NCBI GenBank assembly: GCA_020725805.1
Contig: DYEF01000021.1
Span: forward strand, 1 to 30,382
Direction: 5' to 3'
DNA: 30,382 nt
Source of the DNA: Bdellovibrio sp.
GTDB lineage: Bacteria > Myxococcota > SpSt-1050
Part shown: positions 8,514-16,574 of the stretch, one piece after another
How positions within the stretch are numbered: position 1 is the first letter of the stretch
Layout of the letters: every line of letters begins with the position of its first letter
The notes under the pieces: generated by a model
Seen by the model: only the letters and a program-made list of their open reading frames with translations
Told to the model about the DNA's origin: nothing
The model's database searches: none
Made by a program: the position numbers and the translations under genes

Positions 8514-9763
8514 TTTTCGGCCCAGAGACTGCAGATATTGATTCCTACTTCCACAGCCTTTTCAAATGCCACGACAGGTATCCACTCCTTTTTTGAATGG
8601 AATAAAAGTCCGCCGGCAAAGACATTTGGTGTTGGTATCCCCATAAAACTCAGTCTTGCCCCGTCTGTGCCGCCCCGGATTGCCCTTCTGATAGGTTTTA
8701 TGCCTGCCATCTCGATAGCCTTTATGGCAAAGTCGGTAACCTCCGGGGTCTTATCCAGAACCTCTTTGAAGTTCCTGTACTGCTCCTTTATCTCCACATC
8801 GATCTTCAGACCCGGATACTTCTTTTCAAAGAAATCTTTCAGCGAATTTAATAGTTCCGCCCTTTTCTCGTTTCTTGCGTGCTCAAAATCGCGGATAATA
8901 AACTGAAGGACCGCCTCACTCTCGTCACCGGAAATCTTCAGGAGATGAAAGAACCCCTCTCTGACTTCCGTCCTCTCAGGTGTCTCATATTCCGGAAGCA
9001 TAGCATAAAACCTGGCCGCAATACCTGCGGCATTGATCATCTTGTTTTTTGCATACCCCGGATGGACATTGAGACCTGTAAATTTTATCTTTGCACCCAT
9101 GGCATCAAAACACTCATTCTCGATCTCGCCGATCATCCCTCCGTCAAATGTATAACCGATCTTCCCGAGTTTACTGATATCGATCTTTGCCGTTCCTGCC
9201 CCGATCTCCTCATCAGGTGTAAAGCAGATTCTTATTTCGGGATGCTTAAGCTGACTGAATTTTTTAAAAACCGCCGCCATCGTCATTATCGCCGCAATCC
9301 CTGCCTTGTCATCGGCACCGAGGAGTGTCGTTCCTGATGCAGTGATTATATCCTGTCCTATAAATTCCAGAAGTTCGGGTGAATCTTTCGGGCTCAGTAC
9401 CAGACCGGGATCATCCGGAAACCTTATCTCTCCACCGTTGTAATTCCTATGAATAACAGGTTTTACATTCTCGCCGGATACTGCCGGGGACGTATCGATA
9501 TGTGCAATAAAACTTATCGGTGGGGCCTTTACACCGTCTGATGCAGGCAGCGTTGCATATAAATAGCAAAACTCATCTACCACCACATCAACTCCTAAGG
9601 ACCTGAGCTCGTCTTTCAAGAGATTTGTAAGTTCAAACTGATTCTTAGAAGAGGGATTCGTCCCGCTCTCTTCGTTACTGGTAGTATTAATCTTCACATA
9701 CCTTAAAAATCTCTCAAGAGCATCTTTTTTTATAAATTCCAACATCTCAGCTGTAAGCTTCAT
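8510..9763 (-). CDS. pepT: Peptidase T (tripeptide aminopeptidase, M20B)
   Basis: A 417-residue cytosolic zinc aminopeptidase that removes the N-terminal residue of tripeptides. Family landmarks are in order: SFIAHIDTSPAVSGENVKP with the first zinc-binding His and catalytic Asp, then TTLLGADDKAG with the bridging Asp, then FTPDEEIGAG with the catalytic Glu pair, and the C-terminal GGTDGARLSFMGIPTPN. The length is normal for PepT. The start at 9763 has an excellent AAAGGAG ribosome-binding site seven bases upstream; the frame can be extended 20 codons to a TTG, but that TTG is the -35 box. It is monocistronic, divergent from era. Confidence 0.95.
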   Translation of the reverse strand: MKLTAEMLEFIKKDALERFLRYVKINTTSNEESGTNPSSKNQFELTNLLKDELRSLGVDVVVDEFCYLYATLPASDGVKAPPISFIAHIDTSPAVSGENVKPVIHRNYNGGEIRFPDDPGLVLSPKDSPELLEFIGQDIITASGTTLLGADDKAGIAAIMTMAAVFKKFSQLKHPEIRICFTPDEEIGAGTAKIDISKLGKIGYTFDGGMIGEIENECFDAMGAKIKFTGLNVHPGYAKNKMINAAGIAARFYAMLPEYETPERTEVREGFFHLLKISGDESEAVLQFIIRDFEHARNEKRAELLNSLKDFFEKKYPGLKIDVEIKEQYRNFKEVLDKTPEVTDFAIKAIEMAGIKPIRRAIRGGTDGARLSFMGIPTPNVFAGGLLFHSKKEWIPVVAFEKAVEVGINICSLWAEK

Positions 9764-9794
9764 TTTATATCTCCTTTCGAATAATGATATTCTG

Positions 9795-9823
9795 GTTATA
9801 TTAAAGCCTTTATCCATATTCAA
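9795..9823 (-). promoter_or_regulatory. Sigma-70 type promoter of pepT
   Basis: On the minus strand TTGAAT (9823-9818), a 17-base spacer and TATAAC (9800-9795). Predicted transcription starts near 9788, 25 bases before the ATG. Confidence 0.65.
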
Positions 9824-9879
9824 GTAAATTCAGCATACAATTAGGTTGCATTTTTTCTATAAATGCTTAAATTTGCAGT

Positions 9880-10806
9880 ATGAGCAAGAGATGCGGATTT
9901 GTAGCAATAACCGGATTCCCGAACGCCGGAAAATCAACTTTATTAAATACGTTAATCAGGCAGAAACTCTCCATTGTAAGCCCCAGACCCCAGACGACAC
10001 GGTACAGAATCGAGGGTATCTACACCACAGGTAATACTCAGATAATCTTTGTCGATACCCCGGGTTTTATAAAGGCCGAGGAGGGGCTCAATCATATACT
10101 TCAGTCAGAGATTATCGAGGCAATAAAAAACTGCGATGTGATATTAATGCTCGTTGAGCCGAAAAATATTTCTATCTTTGACCAAAAAGACGAGACCTTC
10201 GAATTATTCAGAAAGAAGATTGAGGAGGTCAGAAAACCATTCATTGTAGCACTGAACAAGAGCGATACCATCAGCAATGACGAAGTCTCAAACCTCCTGA
10301 ACCGGTTGCAGGAATTGAAGATCGGCTCTGAGATAGTCCCGGTATCTGCACTAAACAACACAAATATAGACAGGCTTATTTCAACTATTGAACGATATCT
10401 GCCGGAAGGTGAATTCCTATATGACCCGGATCAGATAGCAATTAAGAGTGAGAGATTCCTTGCACAGGAACTAATAAGAGAGCAATTGTTTTATCTTTTG
10501 AAAAAAGAGATACCTTACGAATGTGCTGTAACAATCGAGGAGTTTGACGAATCTGACAGGGAGAATGAGGACGAAATGAAAAGGATTGTCAGAATCAGCG
10601 GAGTAATATATGTTGCACGGGAATCCCTAAAGCCGATTATAATCGGTAAAGGCGGAGATATGATTAAAAAAATAGGCACATTTGCCAGAAGAGAGATTGA
10701 AGAGTTGCTTGGTTGCAAAGTCTTTCTTGGTCTGAGAGTCATTGTAAAGAAGAACTGGAACAGAGACAGATTCTTCCTCTCTGATTTGGGATATGAAAAG
10801 GTATGA
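9880..10806 (+). CDS. era: GTPase Era, 16S rRNA/30S assembly factor
   Basis: A 308-residue protein with the complete GTPase and KH layout. The P-loop GFPNAGKS is at 12-19, the switch II DTPG at 59-62, NKSD at 126-129, and a VSAL guanine-specificity loop follows. The C-terminal KH domain has the RNA-binding turn IIIGKGGDMIKKIG and ends in the typical VKKNWNRD segment. Era binds the 3' end of 16S rRNA and promotes small-subunit maturation. The length is normal. It overlaps der by four bases (ATGA), so the two GTPases are translationally coupled. No clear Shine-Dalgarno sequence precedes the ATG; a TATAAA (9858-9863) with a poor -35 may be its promoter, giving a very short leader. Confidence 0.95.
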   Translation: MSKRCGFVAITGFPNAGKSTLLNTLIRQKLSIVSPRPQTTRYRIEGIYTTGNTQIIFVDTPGFIKAEEGLNHILQSEIIEAIKNCDVILMLVEPKNISIFDQKDETFELFRKKIEEVRKPFIVALNKSDTISNDEVSNLLNRLQELKIGSEIVPVSALNNTNIDRLISTIERYLPEGEFLYDPDQIAIKSERFLAQELIREQLFYLLKKEIPYECAVTIEEFDESDRENEDEMKRIVRISGVIYVARESLKPIIIGKGGDMIKKIGTFARREIEELLGCKVFLGLRVIVKKNWNRDRFFLSDLGYEKV

Positions 10807-12146
10807 GTTATAAAGTAGTCCTTATCGGCAGACCAAACGTCGGTAAATCTACCCTCTTAAACAGGATTTGCGGCAGAAGGGTCTCTATAGTCTACGACCG
10901 CCCCGGTGTAACAAGGGACAGAAAAGAGATCGAGATCGAAGAGAACGGAATTAAAATACTTTTGACTGATACCGGTGGTTTCATAGTCTCCGAAGAGGCA
11001 GACCATCTCACAAGACTTGTAAGAAAGCAGATCGAAAAAGGGATTGAGAATGCAGACCTGATTCTCTTTGTCACGGATGTAAAACAGGGCTGTACTGCAT
11101 TCGACACTGAAATTGCAAATATCCTGAGAGACAGGAAAGAGTCGGTAATTACCGTCGTCAACAAATGTGACAATGAATACGAACAGAACCTGAATTCACA
11201 GGAATTTCATAAACTCGGTCTCGGTGAGTTATTCATCGTATCCGCCACTACCGGATACGGGATTTCGCTACTGAAAGAGGAGATAATCAGAAGAGCCGTC
11301 GGTTCAGATACAGAGACGAAAGAGTCTGCCGGTGACATAAAACAGAGCATCAATGTCGCAGTCCTTGGAGTGCCAAATGTAGGGAAATCCTCTTTTGTAA
11401 ACTCGCTTATCAACGATGAAAGGCTCATAGTTTCCGAGGTACCTGGCACTACAATAGATACCGTTGATGTCAGATTCGTCTTCAACAACTATGAGTTTGT
11501 ATTTATTGACACGGCCGGCATCAGAAGGAAGAAAAGGATAACGGATGAACTCGAAGAGATTTCGGTCAAAAAGAGCATCGCCACTATCGAGCGGGCATCT
11601 GTCGTAATTATTATGCTCGATGCAAACGAAGAGATTTCAGAGCAGACGAAGAGAATCGTCAATCTGGCGGAGGAGAGAGGAAGAGGCATAATATTTTTTG
11701 CAAACAAGTGGGACCTCGTCCAAAAGAGCAGAAAATACAAGAACGAAAAGGCATTTATGAAGGAGTTTTATTATATCTTCAAGGCAAACACATACTCCCC
11801 GCTGGTTATCGACTCTGCCTTAAAACTCAAAACCAGAAAAGATATCCTCAATCTCATAATAAAGACCGACGAGAATTTCAGAAGAAGAGTCAAAACGAGT
11901 GAACTGAATGCACTGATCGAACAGATTCAGACCGAGCACCCGCCCCACGGCACAAAAGGACGAATGATAAAATTCTTTTACGCCGCACAGACGGAAGAGG
12001 CACCACCCAATTTCACGATATTCGTAAATCACCCCGAAGAAATACACTTTGCCTACAAAAGATATCTCATCAACAAGATAAGGGAGAGATTTGAATTCGA
12101 CGGTGTCCCAATTCGTGTAAATTTCAGAGGCAGAGAGAAAAATTAG
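10803..12146 (+). CDS. der: GTPase Der (EngA), 50S assembly factor with two GTPase domains
   Basis: A 447-residue protein with two tandem GTPase domains: GRPNVGKS at 9-16, DTGG at 56-59 and NKCD at 120-123 in the first; GVPNVGKS at 189-196, DTAG and NKWD in the second. A C-terminal KH-like domain follows, containing the conserved HPPHGTKGR stretch and ending with VNFRGR. Der acts in late maturation of the large ribosomal subunit. Its start overlaps the era stop (ATGA). Its stop overlaps the stop of the converging zinc protein gene, leaving no room for a terminator between them. Confidence 0.97.
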   Translation: MSYKVVLIGRPNVGKSTLLNRICGRRVSIVYDRPGVTRDRKEIEIEENGIKILLTDTGGFIVSEEADHLTRLVRKQIEKGIENADLILFVTDVKQGCTAFDTEIANILRDRKESVITVVNKCDNEYEQNLNSQEFHKLGLGELFIVSATTGYGISLLKEEIIRRAVGSDTETKESAGDIKQSINVAVLGVPNVGKSSFVNSLINDERLIVSEVPGTTIDTVDVRFVFNNYEFVFIDTAGIRRKKRITDELEEISVKKSIATIERASVVIIMLDANEEISEQTKRIVNLAEERGRGIIFFANKWDLVQKSRKYKNEKAFMKEFYYIFKANTYSPLVIDSALKLKTRKDILNLIIKTDENFRRRVKTSELNALIEQIQTEHPPHGTKGRMIKFFYAAQTEEAPPNFTIFVNHPEEIHFAYKRYLINKIRERFEFDGVPIRVNFRGREKN

Positions 12147-12451
12147 GAAAAGCTCTTTTTGTCCAGCCGGTATATCCGTATCTTAAGGTCAATCTTTTCG
12201 AGTCCCTTTATGCAGTTTGCACAATAATTTGTAAGAATCACACAGGGGCGTACAATCTCTGTCCCGCTCTGGGATTTCAGCATAGCAGCCACTTCTTCCG
12301 TTATGACTCCCGTCGAATCGCAGTTCGAACACTTAAAGAGCGGATGTTTTAGTGCCAGAAGCAGACACTTTTCACATAAGAATTCGGCCCTGCTGGTTTT
12401 TCCCTCTCTTTTGCAAATAAAACATCTCCCGCTAATATGATTCAAACTCAT
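12143..12451 (-). CDS. Small zinc-binding protein with four Cys pairs, function unknown
   Basis: A 102-residue protein with Cys pairs CFIC, CEKC, CSNC and CANC plus one extra Cys, enough for two zinc sites. The first two pairs resemble a treble-clef or zinc-ribbon module. The chosen ATG at 12451 has GGAGG five bases upstream; the frame also opens at a TTG at 12466, but there the GGAGG would be inside the gene. It overlaps the end of the 59-residue gene upstream by about 20 bases, so the two are likely one transcript. Nucleic acid or ribosome binding is suggested by the context only. Confidence 0.65.
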   Translation of the reverse strand: MSLNHISGRCFICKREGKTSRAEFLCEKCLLLALKHPLFKCSNCDSTGVITEEVAAMLKSQSGTEIVRPCVILTNYCANCIKGLEKIDLKIRIYRLDKKSFS

Positions 12452-12611
12452 AATCCTCCGGCTCAAACTCTATATCTCTTCTCAGTCTTCTCTTTTCCCG
12501 TTTCCTGTCGTATCCCTTCTTCCCCTTCTTCGTCCCGATCGGACGGGAGGGTTTTTTCATCGGCTCAATCCAAAACGGAATCTTCTTTCTTTTATTTCTC
12601 TTCTTTCTCAT
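12432..12611 (-). CDS. Short basic protein, candidate ArfA-like ribosome-rescue factor
   Basis: A 59-residue frame. The first half is extremely basic (MRKKRNKRKKIPFW at the start), the centre reads GTKKGKKGYDRKREKRR (residues 26-42), and the last 15 residues are acidic and aromatic. The central motif resembles the KKGKGSY.RK segment with which ArfA-type factors enter the empty mRNA channel of stalled ribosomes, although Ser is Asp-shifted here and the ArfA C-terminal hydrophobic tail is missing. A promoter match lies just upstream (12630-12657), and the reading frame overlaps the downstream zinc protein as in a real operon. It could equally be a small ribosome-associated protein of another kind. 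Confidence 0.5.
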   Translation of the reverse strand: MRKKRNKRKKIPFWIEPMKKPSRPIGTKKGKKGYDRKREKRRLRRDIEFEPEDYEFESY

Positions 12612-12629
12612 ATGCTATCCGTAATCACC

Positions 12630-12657
12630 ATTCTAACCCAAAAAGGACCAAAGACAA
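12630..12657 (-). promoter_or_regulatory. Candidate promoter for the 59-residue / zinc-protein pair
   Basis: On the minus strand TTGTCT (12657-12652), 16 bases, then TAGAAT (12635-12630). The leader to the ATG at 12611 would be about 12 bases, with GGAT as a weak ribosome-binding site. Confidence 0.45.
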
Positions 12658-12709
12658 CAGGAAAATCTGTCAGGACACAATCGTCCAAAAACCGGCAAAA
12701 TTCAGAATA

Positions 12710-14071
12710 TCAGAGCAGAAAAGATGCAAAAGAGATAATTATGCCATAAACAAATGCAAACAGGAGCTCGTAACCGATTATTTTCCTGAATTCTATTTTT
12801 GCCGCAGCCAGAAGTGGAATCGCCCAGAAGGGTTGTACGAGATTAGTCCACATATCGCCGTACGCATAAAACATCGCAATCCTCTCTACGGGCACATTGA
12901 GTCTTGCAGCCACATCTATAAGATAGGGAGCTTCGATTACCCACTTGGAACCCCCCGAAGGGACAAAATAATTGAGAATCCCTGAATAGAGAAAAACTAT
13001 AAATGCGAATGTCTTTGCAGATGATACAGAAATGAAGAAATGACTTATCACATTCAGTAGCGCCGTCCCTTTGATTATCCCGTAAATCCCTGCATAAAGC
13101 GGAAACTGAATTACTACACCTGTAATCATTGAAACACCGCTCTGGGCGGCTCTTACAAATTCAGACGGTGATTTGTGCAATACAAACCCAAGACCAATAA
13201 ATATAAGATTTACCCTGTTTAATGACAGAGAGAATTTCCCTTCGTAAATATCAATAAAATTATACACAAGGATAAGTGTAAAAATTACCAGATTCAGAAG
13301 ATACGACTCTTCCATCCTTTTTGCAAATGAATCTCTTCTTTCCTCGCTCTTTTCTCCCTCCCCGGCTCCCTTCCCTGATTCATCAAATGATACAACTTCA
13401 AAATTCTGTGCAGGATACAGCATATATACCAGAAACAGCATAACCAGAAATACGGTCAGCATCAGAACAATATTTGATGCAGAGAATATTGTTTTACTTA
13501 CCGGAATCACCCCCGTCTTTGCCACGAGAAAGTGATTTTCCGTTGCAAGCAGAAGGGGTACCGAGCCTGAGAGTCCTCCGTGCCAGAGAGTTCCGAGTCC
13601 CAGATATGCAACTGCCACAAGATAGACATAGTTGATTCCCCTTCGGTGAGAATATGCTGTCTTCACGAGCATTGCCCCCGCCACAAGCCCGAATCCCCAG
13701 TTGATAAAGCAGAGGAGCATCGATACCGCTGCAACCGTCAGCGCTACTCCCCGTTCGCTTTTGGGATATCTGATTACAGAGACGAGAAGTTTATTGACCG
13801 GTCCGGATACCGCTATAATATAGCCGCAGAGGATAATAAGAGACATCTGCATCCCAAACTCAAGGAGGGTAAAGAAACCACTTCCCCATCCCGTAATGCA
13901 GTTCGAAACCGATTGTGTAATCCCGCTGCCAGAATAAAACAATTCAGAAAAAATGCCGCCGGCAAAGACAACAATTGTAAGCAGTATGGCTATCGTGAAC
14001 GAGTCGGGGATAATACGGTTTAGGAAATCATTTGCTTTTGTGAAAAATTTTTCGAAAAGAACTCCCCTCAA
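12710..14071 (-). CDS. atoE: Short-chain fatty acid transporter, AtoE family
   Basis: A 453-residue polytopic inner-membrane protein. Family-typical stretches are FINWGFGLVAGAML, LGTLWHGGLSGS and the C-terminal FVPSGGSKWVIEAPY followed by YGDMWTNLVQPFWAIP. AtoE-type carriers take up short-chain fatty acids such as acetoacetate or butyrate; the exact substrate here is inferred. A charged Gly/Glu/Lys loop lies near the middle (about residues 225-245). The start is a TTG overlapping the alr stop (TTGA), so translation is coupled to alr. It is the last gene of the murA-alr-atoE unit, and its metabolic link to cell-wall synthesis is not obvious. Confidence 0.85.
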   Translation of the reverse strand: MRGVLFEKFFTKANDFLNRIIPDSFTIAILLTIVVFAGGIFSELFYSGSGITQSVSNCITGWGSGFFTLLEFGMQMSLIILCGYIIAVSGPVNKLLVSVIRYPKSERGVALTVAAVSMLLCFINWGFGLVAGAMLVKTAYSHRRGINYVYLVAVAYLGLGTLWHGGLSGSVPLLLATENHFLVAKTGVIPVSKTIFSASNIVLMLTVFLVMLFLVYMLYPAQNFEVVSFDESGKGAGEGEKSEERRDSFAKRMEESYLLNLVIFTLILVYNFIDIYEGKFSLSLNRVNLIFIGLGFVLHKSPSEFVRAAQSGVSMITGVVIQFPLYAGIYGIIKGTALLNVISHFFISVSSAKTFAFIVFLYSGILNYFVPSGGSKWVIEAPYLIDVAARLNVPVERIAMFYAYGDMWTNLVQPFWAIPLLAAAKIEFRKIIGYELLFAFVYGIIISFASFLL

Positions 14072-15207
14072 TAAATCACCCTCTCTGCAAACGGGTCTGT
14101 CTGTGTCAGAACTTCATAATTGATAGTCTGTGACATCTGAGCCAGGTCTTCGGCACTTATAATCTCCCCGTTATCCTTACCCAGCAGAACCACATCGTCC
14201 AGAACCTGTGCATCAGGTATATCAGTAATATCAATCATTGTGATATTCATACAGACTCTTCCTACTACCGGCGCCCTCTTACCCCTCACAACGACGTAGG
14301 CATTATTTGAAAATGCCCTTCTGTAGCCGTTGGCATAGCCGACCGGCAGAATCCCGATCTTCATATCCCTCATTGCCCTGTATGTGCAGCCATACCCTAT
14401 ATATTCGGAGGATTTGATGCCTTTTATCTGAATGATTTTTGTCCTGAGAGACATAACAGGTGCAAGGTTTGGTTTTTCGATATTCAGGTGTCCGGCAGAG
14501 ACGAACGTCTCTTTCGAAGGCCAGTGCCCGTAAAGACTTATCCCTACCCTTGCAAAATCAAAATGAGTCTCAGCAAAGAGAATAGCGGCCGCAGAACAGG
14601 CAGTATGTCTGAACTCAAAGTTCAGACCCATTCTGTTCAGTTCGGCAACAAACTGTTTGTACCTGTTCAGCTGAAACATAGCATATGAATGGTCAGTTGT
14701 ATCTTCAATATTGGCAAAGTGTGTATAAATTCCCCTGAGTTTTATCTTTCTGATATCGGATAACACCTTCGATACATATTCAATATCTTCACTCTTTATC
14801 CCCTGCCTGTTTGTACCTGTCTCGACCTTGAGATGGACAAACGGCGGGCTCTGTGTATGTTTGATAACCTCAACAAGATTTTTCAGATTATCAACAGAGC
14901 CTGTCGTTATATCAAATCCCCGTTCAATGGCCTCCCGCAACTCATCATTATAGAGAGACTGAAATATCAGGACCATCGAATCAGGTATGTATTCTCTTAC
15001 CTTTATTGCCTCCTCAAGGGTAAAGACACCGAATTTTCGCACCTTGGTATCCCGTATCACAGACAAAATCTCATTGAGCCCGTGACCGTATGCATTTGCC
15101 TTTACCACTGCCATTATTTTTTCGGAGCCATTGCATATCCGGGTAAATTCCGAAATATTGTTTATAAGTGCTTCTCTCGACAGGAAAACCCTTAACACAC
15201 TCATCAT
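14068..15207 (-). CDS. alr: Alanine racemase
   Basis: A 379-residue PLP enzyme that interconverts L- and D-alanine for peptidoglycan. The N-terminal motif AVVKANAYGHG carries the PLP lysine at residue 36. IGYGCTYRA carries the second catalytic base (Tyr), followed by ILPVGYANGYRR, then VGRVCMNITMID as in the family. The length is normal. The start overlaps the murA stop by four bases (ATGA); the next codon is also ATG. Alr and MurA thus provide two precursor steps from one transcript. Confidence 0.96.
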   Translation of the reverse strand: MMSVLRVFLSREALINNISEFTRICNGSEKIMAVVKANAYGHGLNEILSVIRDTKVRKFGVFTLEEAIKVREYIPDSMVLIFQSLYNDELREAIERGFDITTGSVDNLKNLVEVIKHTQSPPFVHLKVETGTNRQGIKSEDIEYVSKVLSDIRKIKLRGIYTHFANIEDTTDHSYAMFQLNRYKQFVAELNRMGLNFEFRHTACSAAAILFAETHFDFARVGISLYGHWPSKETFVSAGHLNIEKPNLAPVMSLRTKIIQIKGIKSSEYIGYGCTYRAMRDMKIGILPVGYANGYRRAFSNNAYVVVRGKRAPVVGRVCMNITMIDITDIPDAQVLDDVVLLGKDNGEIISAEDLAQMSQTINYEVLTQTDPFAERVIY

Positions 15208-16460
15208 TTGAGCCTTTCTATTCTTGCCCCTATCTTCTTCATCTTTGAATCCAGATGGGCATACCCTCTGTCAATGTGGTAAATTCTGTTTATGACAGAT
15301 TCACCCTCAGCCGCAAGTGCAGCAAGCACAAGAGCCGCCGATGCCCGCAAATCGGTCGCCATAAGGTTCGCACCTGAAAGCTTCTTAACTCCTCTGATGT
15401 GGGCAGTATTTCCCTTGATTTCAATATCTGCGCCCATTCTCATCAACTCCGGTATATGCATAAACCTGTTCTCAAATATCGTCTCCTTAACTACGGAACT
15501 TCCCTCTGCAAGCGTTGCAAGTGCCACAAACTGTGCCTGCATATCCGTCGGAAAACCCGGATACGGCATAGTAACAATTTCGAAAGGCTTCGGCCTTCTC
15601 TTCATACTGACTTTTACGGCATTCTTCATCCGTCTGATATCAGAACCGGCCTCTTCGAGTTTCAGGAGCACATTATCAAAATACTCCGGCTCACAGTTAT
15701 CGATTATGACATCTCCCCTCGTGATAGCCGCCGCAACTGCATATGTCCCTGCCTCTATCCTGTCTGAAATCAGTTTGTAGCTGCATCCCTTCAGATATCT
15801 GACACCCTCAATGACTATTCTGTCTGTACCCTCCCCTTCTATTCTCGCACCCATCTTTTTTAGCATTTTTGCAAGACACACAACTTCCGGTTCTTTGGCA
15901 CAGTTCTCAAGCACCGTAACACCATTGGCAAGTACAGCCGCCATCATAATATTTTCCGTGCCGGTTACCGTCACAATATCAAAAAAGAATTTAATACCTT
16001 TGAGCTGTCTTGCCTCTACAACAATATAGCCGTGTTCATTTCTTATATCTGCGCCCATCTGTGCAAGTGCCTTGATGTGAAGGTCAATCGGTCTGACGCC
16101 GATTGCGCAACCGCCGGGAAGTGAGACTCTTGCCTTTTTATATTTTGCAACAAGAGGTCCTAGCACAAGAGAAGACGCCCGCATCTTTCTGACAATATCA
16201 TAAGGGGCCTCACACTTTGTGAGTTTACCGCCCTCGATTTTCAGAATATTCTTCTCTTTATCAAAACTGCAATCACTCCCCATATATCTCATCAGTTCTA
16301 TGGTTGAAATTACATCTGCGACATCAGGAACATTGGTAAGTCTTACAGACTCATCTGTCAGAATAGACGCTGCCATACAGGGAAGTGCGGCATTCTTGGC
16401 ACCGGAAATCCTTACTCTGCCTTTAAGTTTTACAGGACCTCTGATAAGTAATTTATCCAT
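15204..16460 (-). CDS. murA: UDP-N-acetylglucosamine 1-carboxyvinyltransferase
   Basis: A 418-residue enzyme for the first committed step of peptidoglycan synthesis, transfer of enolpyruvate from PEP to UDP-GlcNAc. SGAKNAALP at 19-27 contains the essential Lys22-Asn23. LPGGCAIGVRPIDLH carries the catalytic Cys118, the residue alkylated by fosfomycin, and it is Cys and not Asp, so the enzyme should be of the fosfomycin-sensitive type. PGFPTDMQAQF and the C-terminal DLRASAALVLAAL are conserved. It is the first gene of the murA-alr-atoE operon. Confidence 0.98.
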   Translation of the reverse strand: MDKLLIRGPVKLKGRVRISGAKNAALPCMAASILTDESVRLTNVPDVADVISTIELMRYMGSDCSFDKEKNILKIEGGKLTKCEAPYDIVRKMRASSLVLGPLVAKYKKARVSLPGGCAIGVRPIDLHIKALAQMGADIRNEHGYIVVEARQLKGIKFFFDIVTVTGTENIMMAAVLANGVTVLENCAKEPEVVCLAKMLKKMGARIEGEGTDRIVIEGVRYLKGCSYKLISDRIEAGTYAVAAAITRGDVIIDNCEPEYFDNVLLKLEEAGSDIRRMKNAVKVSMKRRPKPFEIVTMPYPGFPTDMQAQFVALATLAEGSSVVKETIFENRFMHIPELMRMGADIEIKGNTAHIRGVKKLSGANLMATDLRASAALVLAALAAEGESVINRIYHIDRGYAHLDSKMKKIGARIERLK

Positions 16461-16501
16461 AAAATTCCAATACCTCTTAACAAAAAAATTCCCCGACCAG
16501 A

Positions 16502-16530
16502 TATCTATCGCTTATTCAGGACCGTTGCAA
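16502..16530 (-). promoter_or_regulatory. Weak promoter candidate for murA-alr-atoE
   Basis: On the minus strand TTGCAA (16530-16525), 17 bases, then TAGATA (16507-16502). Both boxes are imperfect. No terminator is visible between the upstream radical SAM gene (ending at 16575) and murA, so read-through from the AT-rich island is possible. Confidence 0.35.
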
Positions 16531-16574
16531 TAAAAAACTTATAAATGCCAACACTATCATTTTTTAATTCTAAT

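Noticed and set aside
15292-15780. 162-codon plus-strand frame inside murA
   Set aside because: It is antisense to murA, has no ribosome-binding site and no recognisable motif; long antisense frames are usual opposite well-used codons.
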